Below are positions 54,201-64,000 of a stretch of DNA of 64,000 bases, piece after piece (the first letter of the stretch is position 1; every line of letters starts with the position of its first letter). Position numbers and translations under genes: made by a program. This DNA comes from Hemibagrus wyckioides (taxonomy: Eukaryota; Chordata; Actinopteri; Siluriformes; Bagridae), in contig NC_080720.1 in the NCBI RefSeq assembly GCF_019097595.1, positions 30,307,352 through 30,371,351 of the forward strand. Reading direction: 5' to 3'. The notes beneath the pieces are model-generated. The model was not told the DNA's origin. It was given only the letters and a program-made list of their open reading frames with translations, and searched no databases.

Positions 54201-57200
54201 GTTTTTCACCTTGTTGGTTGGAATTGATGATTTTGCCAGAAATACTCCCCAAAAAATCTAAAAAAGACTATTTTAAGGTGAAAAAGATGTTTGTCGAAGA
54301 TGATTTGGTTAAAATGATTAAAACATTGCGTGGCTTAACATCGCTGTTCATTCACCATTCCTCTGATGATTTTAGTTGTTGATTATCAGTAGCTTAGATG
54401 AATATTGCAGCACATGAATGTGCTTGGAGGGTCGTGGGTGATCTGGTGTTTCCTGGTAAGGGCTTAAAATAAGCTGGTGATGTAAGAGGGAATGTTTTGT
54501 GTGTATAGGAGAGACTCATGCAGCCTGCGTAGTACCACAGATTCTCCAACGGAGTCATTTCAGGTGAGCACTCCATCAGCTTTCAGCAAACTCAACCTGC
54601 ACACTTCCTTCAGCCCGCTGATGTTCTCGCACGGATCCTGGTCCTCAAGGTTTGTACCTTTTTAGCAAAGTACACACAATACAGCTGTCCAGAAACTTAT
54701 CCACAAGTAGGTAACCAGTGCTGCTACACATTTTATTTTATTTTTTTCAGGAGTGCATCTCCGTGTCTCTCCAACCGCTCGTCCCCGCAGAGCGTTCCCT
54801 CTCGTAGCCCATGTCCTGATTCCCAGCCTGAGCCCTTCTCAGATGGTGCAGATATACAGGTAGCCAACCTCGACTACAGGATGTCCAGAAAAGAGCTGCA
54901 GCAGATCCTGCTCGACACCTTCGCCAAGCATGGCAGGGTGAGAGAACTTTTAAATCCATTTCTTTTCCTCTTGCACCATGTCATTTTATTTATTTAATGC
55001 TTTTGAAAAATCACATTCTGATTTTAATTTCAGTACATTATCATTTTATTTTCCATGTTTACACTGCAGGTGAAAAGTGTTGAGCTCAGCCCTCATACAG
55101 ACTACCAGCTCAAAGCTAAGGTACAGATGGGTTCTCTGCAGCAGGCTATCGGAGCCGTTAGCATTCTTCACCGCTACAAGATTGGCAATAAGCGCATTCA
55201 TGTGTCCCTCATCACTGGGGCAAATAAATCCCTTACCTGCCTCAGGTACTGACATGTGGCAAGCATTAATCATTATGGTACAGGTTTGTCTCCACTGCTT
55301 TCATTTGAGGCGAGGTTAATTGAAGTTATCCTCTCTGTTTCCTGTCATAACAGCTCAGAGATCATCAGCATTCTTCAGGATTCTCCAGCTAATTGTCTTC
55401 CACTTTTCAAATTCACTGAAATTTATGAGAAAAAGTGAGTAACTATTTCAAATTTTTTTAGGCAGTACATGGCCTCTCTGGTATACAGAATGTCACTAAC
55501 TGATAAAACATGATATTAGAATTGGAAACCATTTCAGTTACTTACTTTGGCTTGGCCCTTTCAGTTACTTGCCCGTGCTTGACTGAAGGTGCTTTTGGTG
55601 ATTTTTAACTATAAACTACTCGCATACAATTATTTAATTCACTTTTCACGGTCTGTGCATGTTAACCCGGTCTGCAGGTTTGGCCGTAAACTGGTGACGA
55701 GCGATCTCTACAGATTGCCAGAGGTAGTGGCTGTGCGTGAACAGGGTGGAGGACGCATGGTGTGTCTTCTCCCAAGCAGCCTAGCCAGACATAGTCCCTT
55801 AGGCTCCTCCCAGTCCCACGATGGTTCTTCCACCAGCGGCAGTCCTGTTGTGTTTGAGGAGCTTGAGTACCATGAACCAGTCTGCAAACGTCACTACACG
55901 CAGCAAGATTTCAGGTATACATGTGCAGCATGAATAGTGTCAATAAAAATGCATGCCGTGTTTTCAGAAAATCAGTGCTACCTGTCGTTTATCTTAATTT
56001 TTATGTACATTTGTGTAGTGAGGCAGATTATGACCCTGACACATACAAGATCCCGTTTGTTGTGGTGTCTCTGAAAGCCTTGTCTGCTCACGTGCACAGT
56101 CTGCTGCAGTCACACGAGGGTACCATCCCCTTGCTCAGGTATCACATCCACCCTCGTTCACATGATGGCACCGGATTCGAAGTTAAATATTATTGCTTCA
56201 GGATAAATAAACATAATTTTGAATAACACAACTTTTTAATCAGCTTTCCAGAATGTTATGCATCAGAGTTCAGCCCGTTGACAGTGGCTGAAGAAGGGAA
56301 GCTGGAGGGTAGTGTTCCCCTGGAACACCTCATTACCTGTATACCAGGCATCACCATTGTAACCGCACAGAATGGGTTCAAGGTCATCAAATGGATCCAC
56401 AACAAACCCCCACCACCTAATGCAGGTACGCATGTGTGAGTGACATGAGAGAGAAGCATCTGTCTGAAGTTCATTACATTACAATTGAGTCAGAATGTTA
56501 ACTGCAGCCTCTGTGCCCTTTCAGGTAATCTGCTCTTTGATGTAACGGCCATAAATAATTGTCATCTAGTGACATTTATGGTGGTTCTGGTCGTACTTTA
56601 TTAGAATGATGGAATTGGGTGCATCTGTCAAATCACAGAAGACTGATACTGTAATTTTATATTGGCCAAAAATCTGTAATTGTATGTATGTGTGTAAATA
56701 TCAAACCTCCTCTTCTAGTACCATCAACTAGCCACTTTCCATGCATATAGCCTGTGTGTATCTACAACAAATGAAATTTCTAATCATTAAATTATGGGCA
56801 AGGAAACAAACAGCGAACGCAGTATTTTCATTTTTAAAATGTAGTTTTGCCTACAGCACAGTAGTTTTGGAAAAACCATCTGCCAAGTGGTCTTTTTTCC
56901 TTTTGCTTTTTTTTTTCTCAGTCATGCAGATTAGGGTCATACATTATAAATAACGTTTCATGCGTTTTTGGGACGAACATATGGCAGATGGAAAATCTAC
57001 ACAGACCATCACTCAGAGCTGGGCAACATCACCTTGCTTGCTAGTTCTAATTTGCATAACACTAAATCCAGCTTATTTTGCCAGAATCTTCTACACTTTT
57101 CCTGCTTTGAAAATGACTAGGCAGAAAATATTGGAGAGTTAATTGTTGTTCAGTGAGCATGAAAGGCAACCTTGAATGTTGAATACATCTGAATATCAAC

Positions 57201-60200
57201 CTCCACCCCATTCCCCACGCATAAACCATAAATCGGTTAAAACCACTTCTATGAACTGCTTAAGTAGACGTATTTCTTCAGAGATTCATGAACTGTGTAA
57301 AAAGCGTTCCAGTACTCTGCTGAACAAAATCCTTAGTTTGAGTTCATAGCTAGAACCAGAATAACAATTTATTCACTGGATGTTCACATGAAGTCTAGTT
57401 TTTAAGCCTTTTGTGTTCTTCCCCTAGAAGTGAAGCATATTTATTATGTTTTGCTGTGTGGAAAATCTCCTGGTAGTGATTAATAATAATAATAATAATA
57501 AATATATATGCTTTAGTTGGCTAATTGCACTTTTTAAAACCTCTCGTTAAGGTGCTCTGACATTCTGTAAAGCTTGATCAATCAGCTAGGTTGTTTAGGT
57601 TTTGACAGCTTGACAGAAAAGTACATCCACCTACAATTTTCCTTTTCTTCCTTTCTTTTTTGTGGGCATGGATTTGCACAGACCCCTGGCTACAGCGCTG
57701 TAAGAGCCCAGTTGGAAATCCCCAGCTGATCCAGTTCAGTCGAGAAATCATTGACCTGATGAAAAACCAGCCCTGTTGCCTGATGCCCATCACTAAATTC
57801 ATCCCAGCCTACCATCATCACTTTGCCAAACAGTGCAGAGTCTCTGATTATGGCTACTCCAAACTTCTAGAGCTGCTAGAGGCTGTACCGCACGTACTGC
57901 AGGTTAGAGTTTGCAATACTGTAGTACTGTACTGTATTTTTTTGCATATGTGTTTTGGGTTATTAATGCATTTGTTAAATGAACTATGCAGTTACAGTAA
58001 TGCCTCGCACATCCGTGAATGACGAGGTTTCGCGGATGTAAAATCACTAATCACTTATTCACGCAATATACGCGCATGTTGAACCGAGCACAGGGGGCGG
58101 GGAGATGAACCGCGACATCACGCATAGAAAGCATCATAGCTACCAGCCAATCAGCAGCTAGGTAAAACTGTTAATGCTGTGTGAGTGGCAACTTGCAACC
58201 CTTCCAGCCAATAGCGTGTCGTGATGGCTGTACTGTAAGCGTACATGATATCAGCGACGTTCAATATCATTAAAATAACATTTATATTTTATTTATATTA
58301 ATATTTGGTTGATTTTACTTTTATATTTATATTACTTAATTAATAAAAAACTTTTCTTGCGAAAAATTTGCGGATGCAAATTAGTTAGGTTCCGAAGAAA
58401 ATTTCGTAGATCAGTGAAGCCGCAAATTGTGAGATGCTGATCTGCGGGGTATTACTGTAAATTGTTTGTATAAACAATTAACACCAGAAGAACCAGAATT
58501 TAAATGAAATGGTGACTTTTTTTCCAACCTGTATATACCTACATATCTCTCTTGTGGTCTACACAAAATTAATTGGATAATAATAAGATAAGCCGAGACC
58601 GATGCATGAAATAAAAGCGCTTGCTTCCTTAATCATCACCCAGCTTTAGCCTAATGAAAAATAGACAGTGCTATTTTTGGTAAAATGTATATATTACTTT
58701 ATATTCACAAGGTCACACCGTATTATAGACACTTATGTTTGATTGGACAATAAGCATTGTCTTTTCCACTACAGATCCTTGGCTTGGGCTCTAAGCGGTT
58801 GCTGACCCTCACACACAGAGCACAGGTGAAGCGTTTCACTCAAGACCTGCTCAAACTACTCAAGTTTCAGGCGAGCAAGCAGGTCATCATCAGAGACTTC
58901 ATGCAGGCCTACCACTGGTCAGTCATATGCACCAATCTCTTTTCTGTCTTATGAGTAATTAGTATACACACTGAGATACATGGGTGCTGTGCTCCTTGTG
59001 TTGGTCTGATACTGCATGCACGTAAGGGTATGCTGATGCAGTGGTGTAGCTCGTAACACCTGCTGTGAAAATGGTTGCCAGTACCACTGCTAGGGATTTC
59101 TGTAATAAAACATTGCTGATGTGCAGTGACCACACAAGGGGTTGTTTCCCAGTGAAAGATCATCAAATAATCAATACAAGAATGGTAACAGTGAAAGATT
59201 TTTCACATGTATGAACTCATCTGCTTATTAAAAACATTGTATGTTTGTCCATGGGGACAGGTGTTTCTCCAGAGACTGGCGAGTGATTGATTACGGAATG
59301 TGTGACTTGATGGATCTGCTGACTGAGATTCCTGACACGACCATCACCATTACACAGCAGGATTCTGACACGGTCATATCCGTACCTAAGAGAGGTGAGG
59401 ATTCTCGCCGTACTCACACTTCATCTTTTCTAAAGCCTGGAATTTTAAAATGTGTTACAACACTTAAACTAAAAGCTTCTTAATGAGACTTATATGCACG
59501 TCAGTTCTGTTTTTTAGTATTATAAAAGTTGGATCACTTACCTTTTAATACAAACCTTTTTTAAAATATTTTCCCTGTTTTGTTTCTTAGAGCGGACTAC
59601 AGAGGAGATGGAACGCACCAGGCAGTTTGGGAAGGAGGTGGTGGATCTGCTCCGTCACCAACCGCACTTCCGCATGCCTTTCAGCAAGTTCATTCCCACT
59701 TATCACCACCATTTTGGCCGCCAGTGCAAACTCACCTATTATGGGTTCTCTAAGCTCATGGAGCTGTTTGAAGCCATTCCTGATGTCCTTCAGGTGAGTG
59801 CTGATTGACCTGCCATCACAGCTTAACACCTGAGCTCTGTATCTGTTTGATTTGATTTCGCTTGTTCAGGTTTTCTTTTTGTTAGTTAAATTATTTTTCC
59901 CTGGCTTTATTTACATTAAAATATAGAACATTTCATTTAAGTAAATTGCCAATGTTATAAAAACCACGCATGAAGCCTTTCACAGATTGTATAAGTAGAG
60001 TATAAATCATACAGAGCTTTACATTTTCTGAATTTGTTTTAAATAATAAATATGAGACGGTGATTTGGGTTGTGACTTTTTGTGATTTAAACCAAAATAC
60101 TGTACCTGGAGTTACATTTCTTCAGCCTCTGACTGCTGGGCCTGTGTACAGGTGCTAGAATGTGGTGAGGAGAAGGTACTGGTTCTGACTGAGGTGGAGC

Positions 60201-63200
60201 GAGTAAAGGCTCTGGCAGCTCAGCTAGTGAAGCTCTTGCGTGCTCAGAGAGACTGCACATTACCTGTTAGCCAGCTGCTGGCTGAGTACAGCAAGACCTT
60301 CGGTTATGGCCTCCGCCTGCAGGATTACGATGTCGGTACACTGCCTGCCCTTCTGTCCAAACTCTGCCATGTGGTCAAGGTAAGCGGCTCGGCAACAGGT
60401 GACATTTCAAGACAGTGTTAATGGCGAGGGGTCATAGTTGACTCTCAAAGTTAGTGCAAGAAAAACAGATTAAATAAACTATTTCTAAATTATTTTTGCA
60501 AAACACACGTTTTTATTTTGGATTGTAGCTATGTTTAGCCTAAGTGTTGCAACTCGTTGATGTAACTACGGTGTAAGCTTACATTTCCATCTAGTCAGCT
60601 ACACTAATCTAGACAACCAAACATGAGTCTGGGCAGTAAACAGGAGTTTCCCTTTACCCAGTCTGATTATTTAGTCTGTGTTATTGTTTTAAAGCTTAAT
60701 CTTTCCTTCCTGATAATTGAAACTGACAACTGAAGCCTGTTCATTGAATCTTTTTATATCTACACAAAGGTAGTGGTTGGAGCTGAAGAAAAAGAGGTCC
60801 AGCTTATCAACAGAAAATCGCTACGTGCGCTCACGTCCCAGCTGCTGGTGGTAATGATGTCACTTCCTGATGAGCACAACTGGCTGGGAGTGGAGGCGCT
60901 GCAGAAGCAGTACGAGTCGATGTATGATCAGCAACTCAACCCCTGTGAATACGGCTTCGTCTCACTAACTGAGCTGCTCAAAAGTCTGCCTTACCTAGTG
61001 GAGGTATGTGTGGGTATACTACCAGTGTGCTGACGTGTTAACTCTACTGCATAAATGGATCATTTGTTCTATGTGTGTGCTTGAAACAATGAATCTTGAC
61101 CGGAAAAATGACCGTCTTGTACATAAAAATTAAAATTCGATCATTCTCTGTACAGTTGTTTGAGGGTGATGAGGGCGATGAGTCCAGAGATCGCATAAAA
61201 TTAACTCGGCTGTACCAGTTTGCTCGGAAAGTTCGAGCCCTCCTGCACACCTACCACTACAACCAAATCTTCCTGTCTGAGTTTTGGGGTGCCTTCAGCA
61301 AGTACACAGGCCATGAGTTCCAGCCTCGTGACTATGGATACAGCACTCTGGATGAGCTCCTTGCTGCCATACCACAAGTCAGTTTTAAAATTTCTGTTTT
61401 TATTTTAGGAAAATCTGAATGTTGTTTAATGCAGGATAATCTCCAGGGTAAACAGTAGGACAGGAAGGCAGGAAGTGTATTTTCCCCCCATATTGACTCT
61501 CTGCAGCACCTTTTCCTACTCAAAACGTGATCACTGTTTAAATTAATGGATATCTGGCGATCTGCTTAAAGAATGGAAGCGACACTGATCAGGCTTAACA
61601 TTATGACCACCTGCCTAATATTGTGTTGGTCCCCCTTTTGCTGTCAGAACAGCCCTGACCCGTCCTGCACTGTGTATTCTGACACCTTTCTATCAGAACC
61701 AGCATTAACTTCAGCAGTTTGAGCAACAGTAGCTCGTCTGTTGGATCGGATCACACGGTCCAGCCTTCACTCCCCACATGCATCAGTGAACCTTGGCCGC
61801 CCATGACCCTGTCGCCGGTTCACCACTGTTCCTTTCCTGGACTACTTTTGACAGATACTGACCACTGCAGACCTGGAATGGATGCAGGCGTCTAGCCATC
61901 ACAATTTGGCCCTTCGTCAAATTCGCTCAAATCCTTACGCTGGCCCATTTTTCCTGCTTCTAACACATCAACTTTGAGGACAAAATGTTCACTTGCTGTC
62001 TAATATATCCCACCCACTAACAGGTGTCATGATGAGGAGATAATCAGTGTTACTCACTTCACCTGTCACCGCTCATAATGTTATCCCTGATCAGTGTATA
62101 TGGGAAATAATTTTTATCTTTTCTTCATTATGAGTGGCACATAAAGCAACCCAGCGCATTTAATTGTATGAGAATTGGTGCATGCATCTAGGGGTTGATG
62201 CTGGTATTCTGTTTCGATTTTCCTTCCTTTATTTCTATTCATAATTTTATTTTCTTCCTACAGGTAGTGTGGATCAAAGGCCATGGACACAAGAAGATTA
62301 TAGTCCTAAAGAATGATATGAAAGGTGAGGGAACATGTACGTTATACTCACTGTATGAAGGGCTTATTATGAGCTTTGTTACCTGTTAGCACAGCATACC
62401 CGATTTTTTTTTTTTTTAATGAATTTATTAAAGAATGAGACCTCCATGAAGATTTTTGTGGACATGTAACAAGCAAAGCATGAAAGAAAAATTCATGCAT
62501 ACAGTTAAGTTCACATCTGCTGTATCAGTAGTGTTTAATCAGTTACTAGAAAAACGTCCTAGCCTGCTCGAGTTTCAGCTGTTCCTCTCTTGGAAAATTG
62601 TTCACCTGGATTCATGTGTCAAGTATCTTGCTGCTATTTCTGCTTTTCATTAATGTGTGTGCGTCATCAGCCCGTGGCAGCCCTGCCAGCACAGAGAGCC
62701 CTCAGCCTGAGGAGGCCCGAGAGAGCCAGAGCCCTGCCAGCACGCACAGCCCAGGTAAACACAAACACACAAGAATGTGCTGCATCAGTAAATTGTACAT
62801 AGCTGACAGAGGACGCGTGTACGGCACTTTCTTTCGCAGGATCTGGTGATTTATAGTGATGCTGAAATGTAGAGGACATGCAGTACATTACGTGCTGTTG
62901 GTGGCAGCTTACCACTTAAAGTCTCAGAAAACACACATTCTTAATTGCTGATAAATAATGCATCAGTAATGCACTGCTTACTGTTATCAGTCTCTACAGT
63001 GGCATATTATTTGGTGTGGGAGTATGATGGTCAAGGCAGTGACATTTTTCTTTAATCTTGCACTGATTTTCTCAGCTAAGCATCCAATCAGGGGACTCTT
63101 GTACTTACTTCTATTTAGCATGCTCAATTGGCTCAAATGGCGACAAGTCCCAGCAGGACTAAAAGAGATGACGTTTGATTGCTTAGCAGCAACTGCAAGC

Positions 63201-63769
63201 TTGTTGTGTCAGGACCCTGAGACAAAGTTGTGTCAAAATGTGATTCAGACTGTCTTGTCTTCCTAGCATCAGGTGGCAGTACTGGTGAGGCAGAGCTGCT
63301 GTGCCTGAGCTCCGGTTCTCCGGTGGATCTCTTGTGTGGGCCAGTTCCCTCCTGCCTGCCTTCCCCTCAGTTACATCCTGACCCGGTTCTGCTCCAAAAC
63401 AACGACCTTATCCGATTTGAGGAGCAGTCCTCAGGAGGCACCAGAGAGGATCCGCCCGTCCATGACCGCCAGCCTCAAGCAGCTCTGATGCCCACCGAGT
63501 GCTGCACAGCTTCAAATGAAGTAGTCGAAACTGAGGAAACCTCAGTCTGTAGTGTAGGTGAACTGGTTCCAACCAATAGTGTTGAAAGAAACACAGAATG
63601 CCCGAGTGGGAATACTAAATCTGATGATGCACCAGGCTCGCTCATTAGCAAGCCCTCCCAAACCCCCAACCTCAAACCCTTGGCCACAGAAAGCCCCAGC
63701 AAAAGAACCTTCCGGAATAAAATAAAACTTGCAGCTAATTTTTCTTTCTCTCCAAACCCCTCAATTTAA
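48299..63769 (+). CDS. marf1: Meiosis regulator and mRNA stability factor 1, 25 coding exons, complete
   Basis: Cytoplasmic RNA-decay factor: an NYN-family endoribonuclease with RNA-binding modules, needed for oocyte meiosis and retroelement silencing in mouse. Exons: 48299-48439, 49013-49696, 50167-50326, 50579-50793, 51381-51498, 51902-52074, 52494-52964, 53765-53916, 54509-54649, 54751-54937, 55070-55245, 55354-55434, 55678-55914, 56019-56138, 56244-56425, 57682-57902, 58775-58917, 59261-59394, 59591-59793, 60152-60379, 60770-61003, 61156-61377, 62264-62324, 62671-62754, 63267-63769. All introns are GT-AG; total 5,271 bp, 1,756 codons (human about 1,742). Domains: Cys-rich N-terminus, NYN (about 340-497), RRM1 (about 500-577), RRM2 (about 795-870), eight LOTUS/OST-HTH modules, conserved tail [10 protein letters not shown]. 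The start Met-Met-Glu-Gly-Ser-Gly fits the human start. The split of the Ser-rich middle (exons 7-9) is the least certain. Confidence 0.95.
50167..52074 (+). CDS. marf1: marf1 exons 3-6: NYN ribonuclease domain
   Basis: Exon 3 carries [12 protein letters not shown], a conserved linker. The PIN-like NYN fold begins at [18 protein letters not shown] (first catalytic Asp in FWDIEN), continues with [40 protein letters not shown] and ends with [20 protein letters not shown]. The acidic positions expected to bind metal (WDIEN, CDISK, ADDK, SDVNF) are all present, so the nuclease should be active. Confidence 0.95.
51254..51294. repeat. ATT microsatellite
   Basis: About 13 ATT units in marf1 intron between exons 50579-50793 and 51381-51498, about 90 bp before the acceptor. 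Confidence 0.9.
52494..52964 (+). CDS. marf1: marf1 exon 7: first RRM
   Basis: [20 protein letters not shown] is the RNP2-like strand and helix; [20 protein letters not shown] is the RNP1-like strand; GNRITVSF closes the fold. A Pro/Arg/Ser tail follows. The frame stays open past 52964 to 53198, but the donor CAG then GTCAGC at 52965 and alignment of KSLSQ...MESK with human KSLQELCRMESK favour splicing there. An earlier donor at about 52880 (GGG then GTAAAT) is possible. Confidence 0.8.
53765..55245 (+). CDS. marf1: marf1 exons 8-11: Ser-rich linker and second RRM
   Basis: Exons 53765-53916 and 54509-54649 encode a Ser/Ala/Pro linker including [14 protein letters not shown] and SHGSWSSR, which match human FQVSYPSAFSKL and SWSSRS. 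Exons 54751-54937 and 55070-55245 encode RRM2: [40 protein letters not shown] and [20 protein letters not shown]. Confidence 0.85.
55354..61377 (+). CDS. marf1: marf1 exons 12-22: eight LOTUS/OST-HTH modules
   Basis: LOTUS modules (winged-helix RNA-binding units) are seen at 55354-55914 ([18 protein letters not shown]), 56019-56425 ([20 protein letters not shown]), 57682-57902 ([20 protein letters not shown]), 58775-59394 ([20 protein letters not shown]), 59591-59793 ([20 protein letters not shown]), 60152-60379 ([20 protein letters not shown]), 60770-61003 ([20 protein letters not shown]) and 61156-61377 ([20 protein letters not shown]). Several exons hold one module each and end in phase 0, a sign of exon-wise duplication. 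These modules bind RNA in the family. Confidence 0.93.
56426..57681 (+). other. marf1 intron, no further features
   Basis: 1.26 kb AT-rich intron with an AAT run at 57481-57502. No gene, RNA or mobile-element ends are seen. Confidence 0.6.
57993..58459. mobile_element. Non-autonomous pogo/Tigger-like MITE, 463 bp
   Basis: The element runs from CAGTAATGCCTCGCACATCC at 57995 to TGCGGGGTATTACTG at 58457, with TA on both sides (57993-57994 and 58458-58459). The terminal CAGTAATNCC is shared in inverted form, as in pogo/Tigger-type elements, which also use TA targets. The interior has no coding capacity, but carries a second partly inverted match (GATGTAAAATCAC / TTTGCGGATG). Confidence 0.75.
61581..62100 (-). 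mobile_element. Tc1/mariner-like remnant, about 520 bp
   Basis: The left end ACACTGATCAGGCTTAACAT and the right end ATGTTATCCCTGATCAGTGT are inverted. The interior keeps GTTGGTCCCCCTTTTGCTGT and GAGCGAATTTGACGAAG-like segments shared with the copies at 14747, 37335 and 47285, and is the largest of the four. It sits in marf1 intron 22, before exon 62264-62324. Confidence 0.75.
62264..63769 (+). CDS. marf1: marf1 exons 23-25: C-terminal tail
   Basis: Exon 23 reads [20 protein letters not shown], near-identical to human. The 84-bp exon 24 (62671-62754) is Ser/Glu-rich. Exon 25 has [20 protein letters not shown] and ends [17 protein letters not shown], matching the human [16 protein letters not shown] and KLAANFSLAP. 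These are the short motifs that in human MARF1 bind the decapping machinery region. Stop TAA at 63767-63769. Confidence 0.92.
62755..63266 (+). other. marf1 intron 24, no further features
   Basis: 512 bp without repeats or other genes. The frame preceding exon 25 is open only briefly and I treat it as intronic. Confidence 0.6.
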
Positions 63770-64000
63770 AGCTAATCAGATTACGCTCACAGTAATTTAT
63801 TTTATTTTTTGCCCGCTCTGTTGTTCTTTACAGTAAGCCAGTGAAACAAATCTGTGTAACTCTGCAGAGCTGTGGCCGTGAAGGATTTGGTCAAACCAGC
63901 AACTACTTCTGCTTCTGTCTCTTAAAATGTTCAACGCACTTGCTCATCAGTTGTTGGCTATATTTCCAGCCTTTGTTTACTTTGAGATCCCATTTTCCGT
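63770..64000 (+). other. marf1: marf1 3' UTR, part
   Basis: Follows the stop codon to the edge of the window. No poly(A) signal is seen, so the transcript continues beyond. Confidence 0.6.

Overview
The window is nuclear DNA from a bony fish, most likely a teleost. The evidence is intron-rich vertebrate genes with fish-like protein sequences, abundant CA, GA, TA and GATA microsatellites, Tc1/mariner-type transposon remnants, and L2-like LINE tails. I see no prokaryotic, viral or organellar genes beyond one retroelement LTR. Four protein-coding genes could be rebuilt exon by exon. In each, splice sites and reading phase close exactly on a multiple of three, so all four look intact.

Layout: (1) 1-12,360, minus strand: an 18-exon low-density lipoprotein receptor gene (ldlr, 871 codons), with a sterol-response-like promoter at about 12,206-12,352. 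(2) 12,360-15,550: an intergenic spacer with a heat-shock-like element and a Tc1 remnant. (3) About 15,550-36,960, minus strand: smarca4 (BRG1 ATPase of the BAF/SWI-SNF remodeller), 32 coding exons and 1,604 codons. Its introns carry a 1.6-kb GATA array, a 1.6-kb degenerate 14-bp repeat, a solo LTR and L2-like fragments. (4) 37,000-39,600: a spacer with two TIR elements. (5) About 39,600-46,650, plus strand: a three-exon, nine-finger C2H2 zinc-finger gene (368 codons) with a long 3' UTR. (6) 46,650-47,560: a short spacer ending in a Tc1 remnant. (7) About 47,570 to the right edge, plus strand: marf1 (meiosis regulator and mRNA stability factor 1), 25 coding exons and 1,756 codons, with its 3' UTR running off the window.

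The genes do not form one pathway. The adjacent, same-direction smarca4-ldlr pair matches the human arrangement on 19p13.2 and is an old vertebrate synteny block. ldlr imports cholesterol-rich lipoproteins, smarca4 remodels nucleosomes, the zinc-finger protein is probably a DNA-binding regulator, and marf1 is an RNA-decay factor of the germ line. I found no convincing undescribed biological system. The most notable observations are the SRE-like ldlr promoter, a GC-AG terminal intron in smarca4, a zinc-finger gene whose only plausible start codon abuts a splice donor, alternating finger modules in that protein, and several structured repeat arrays.
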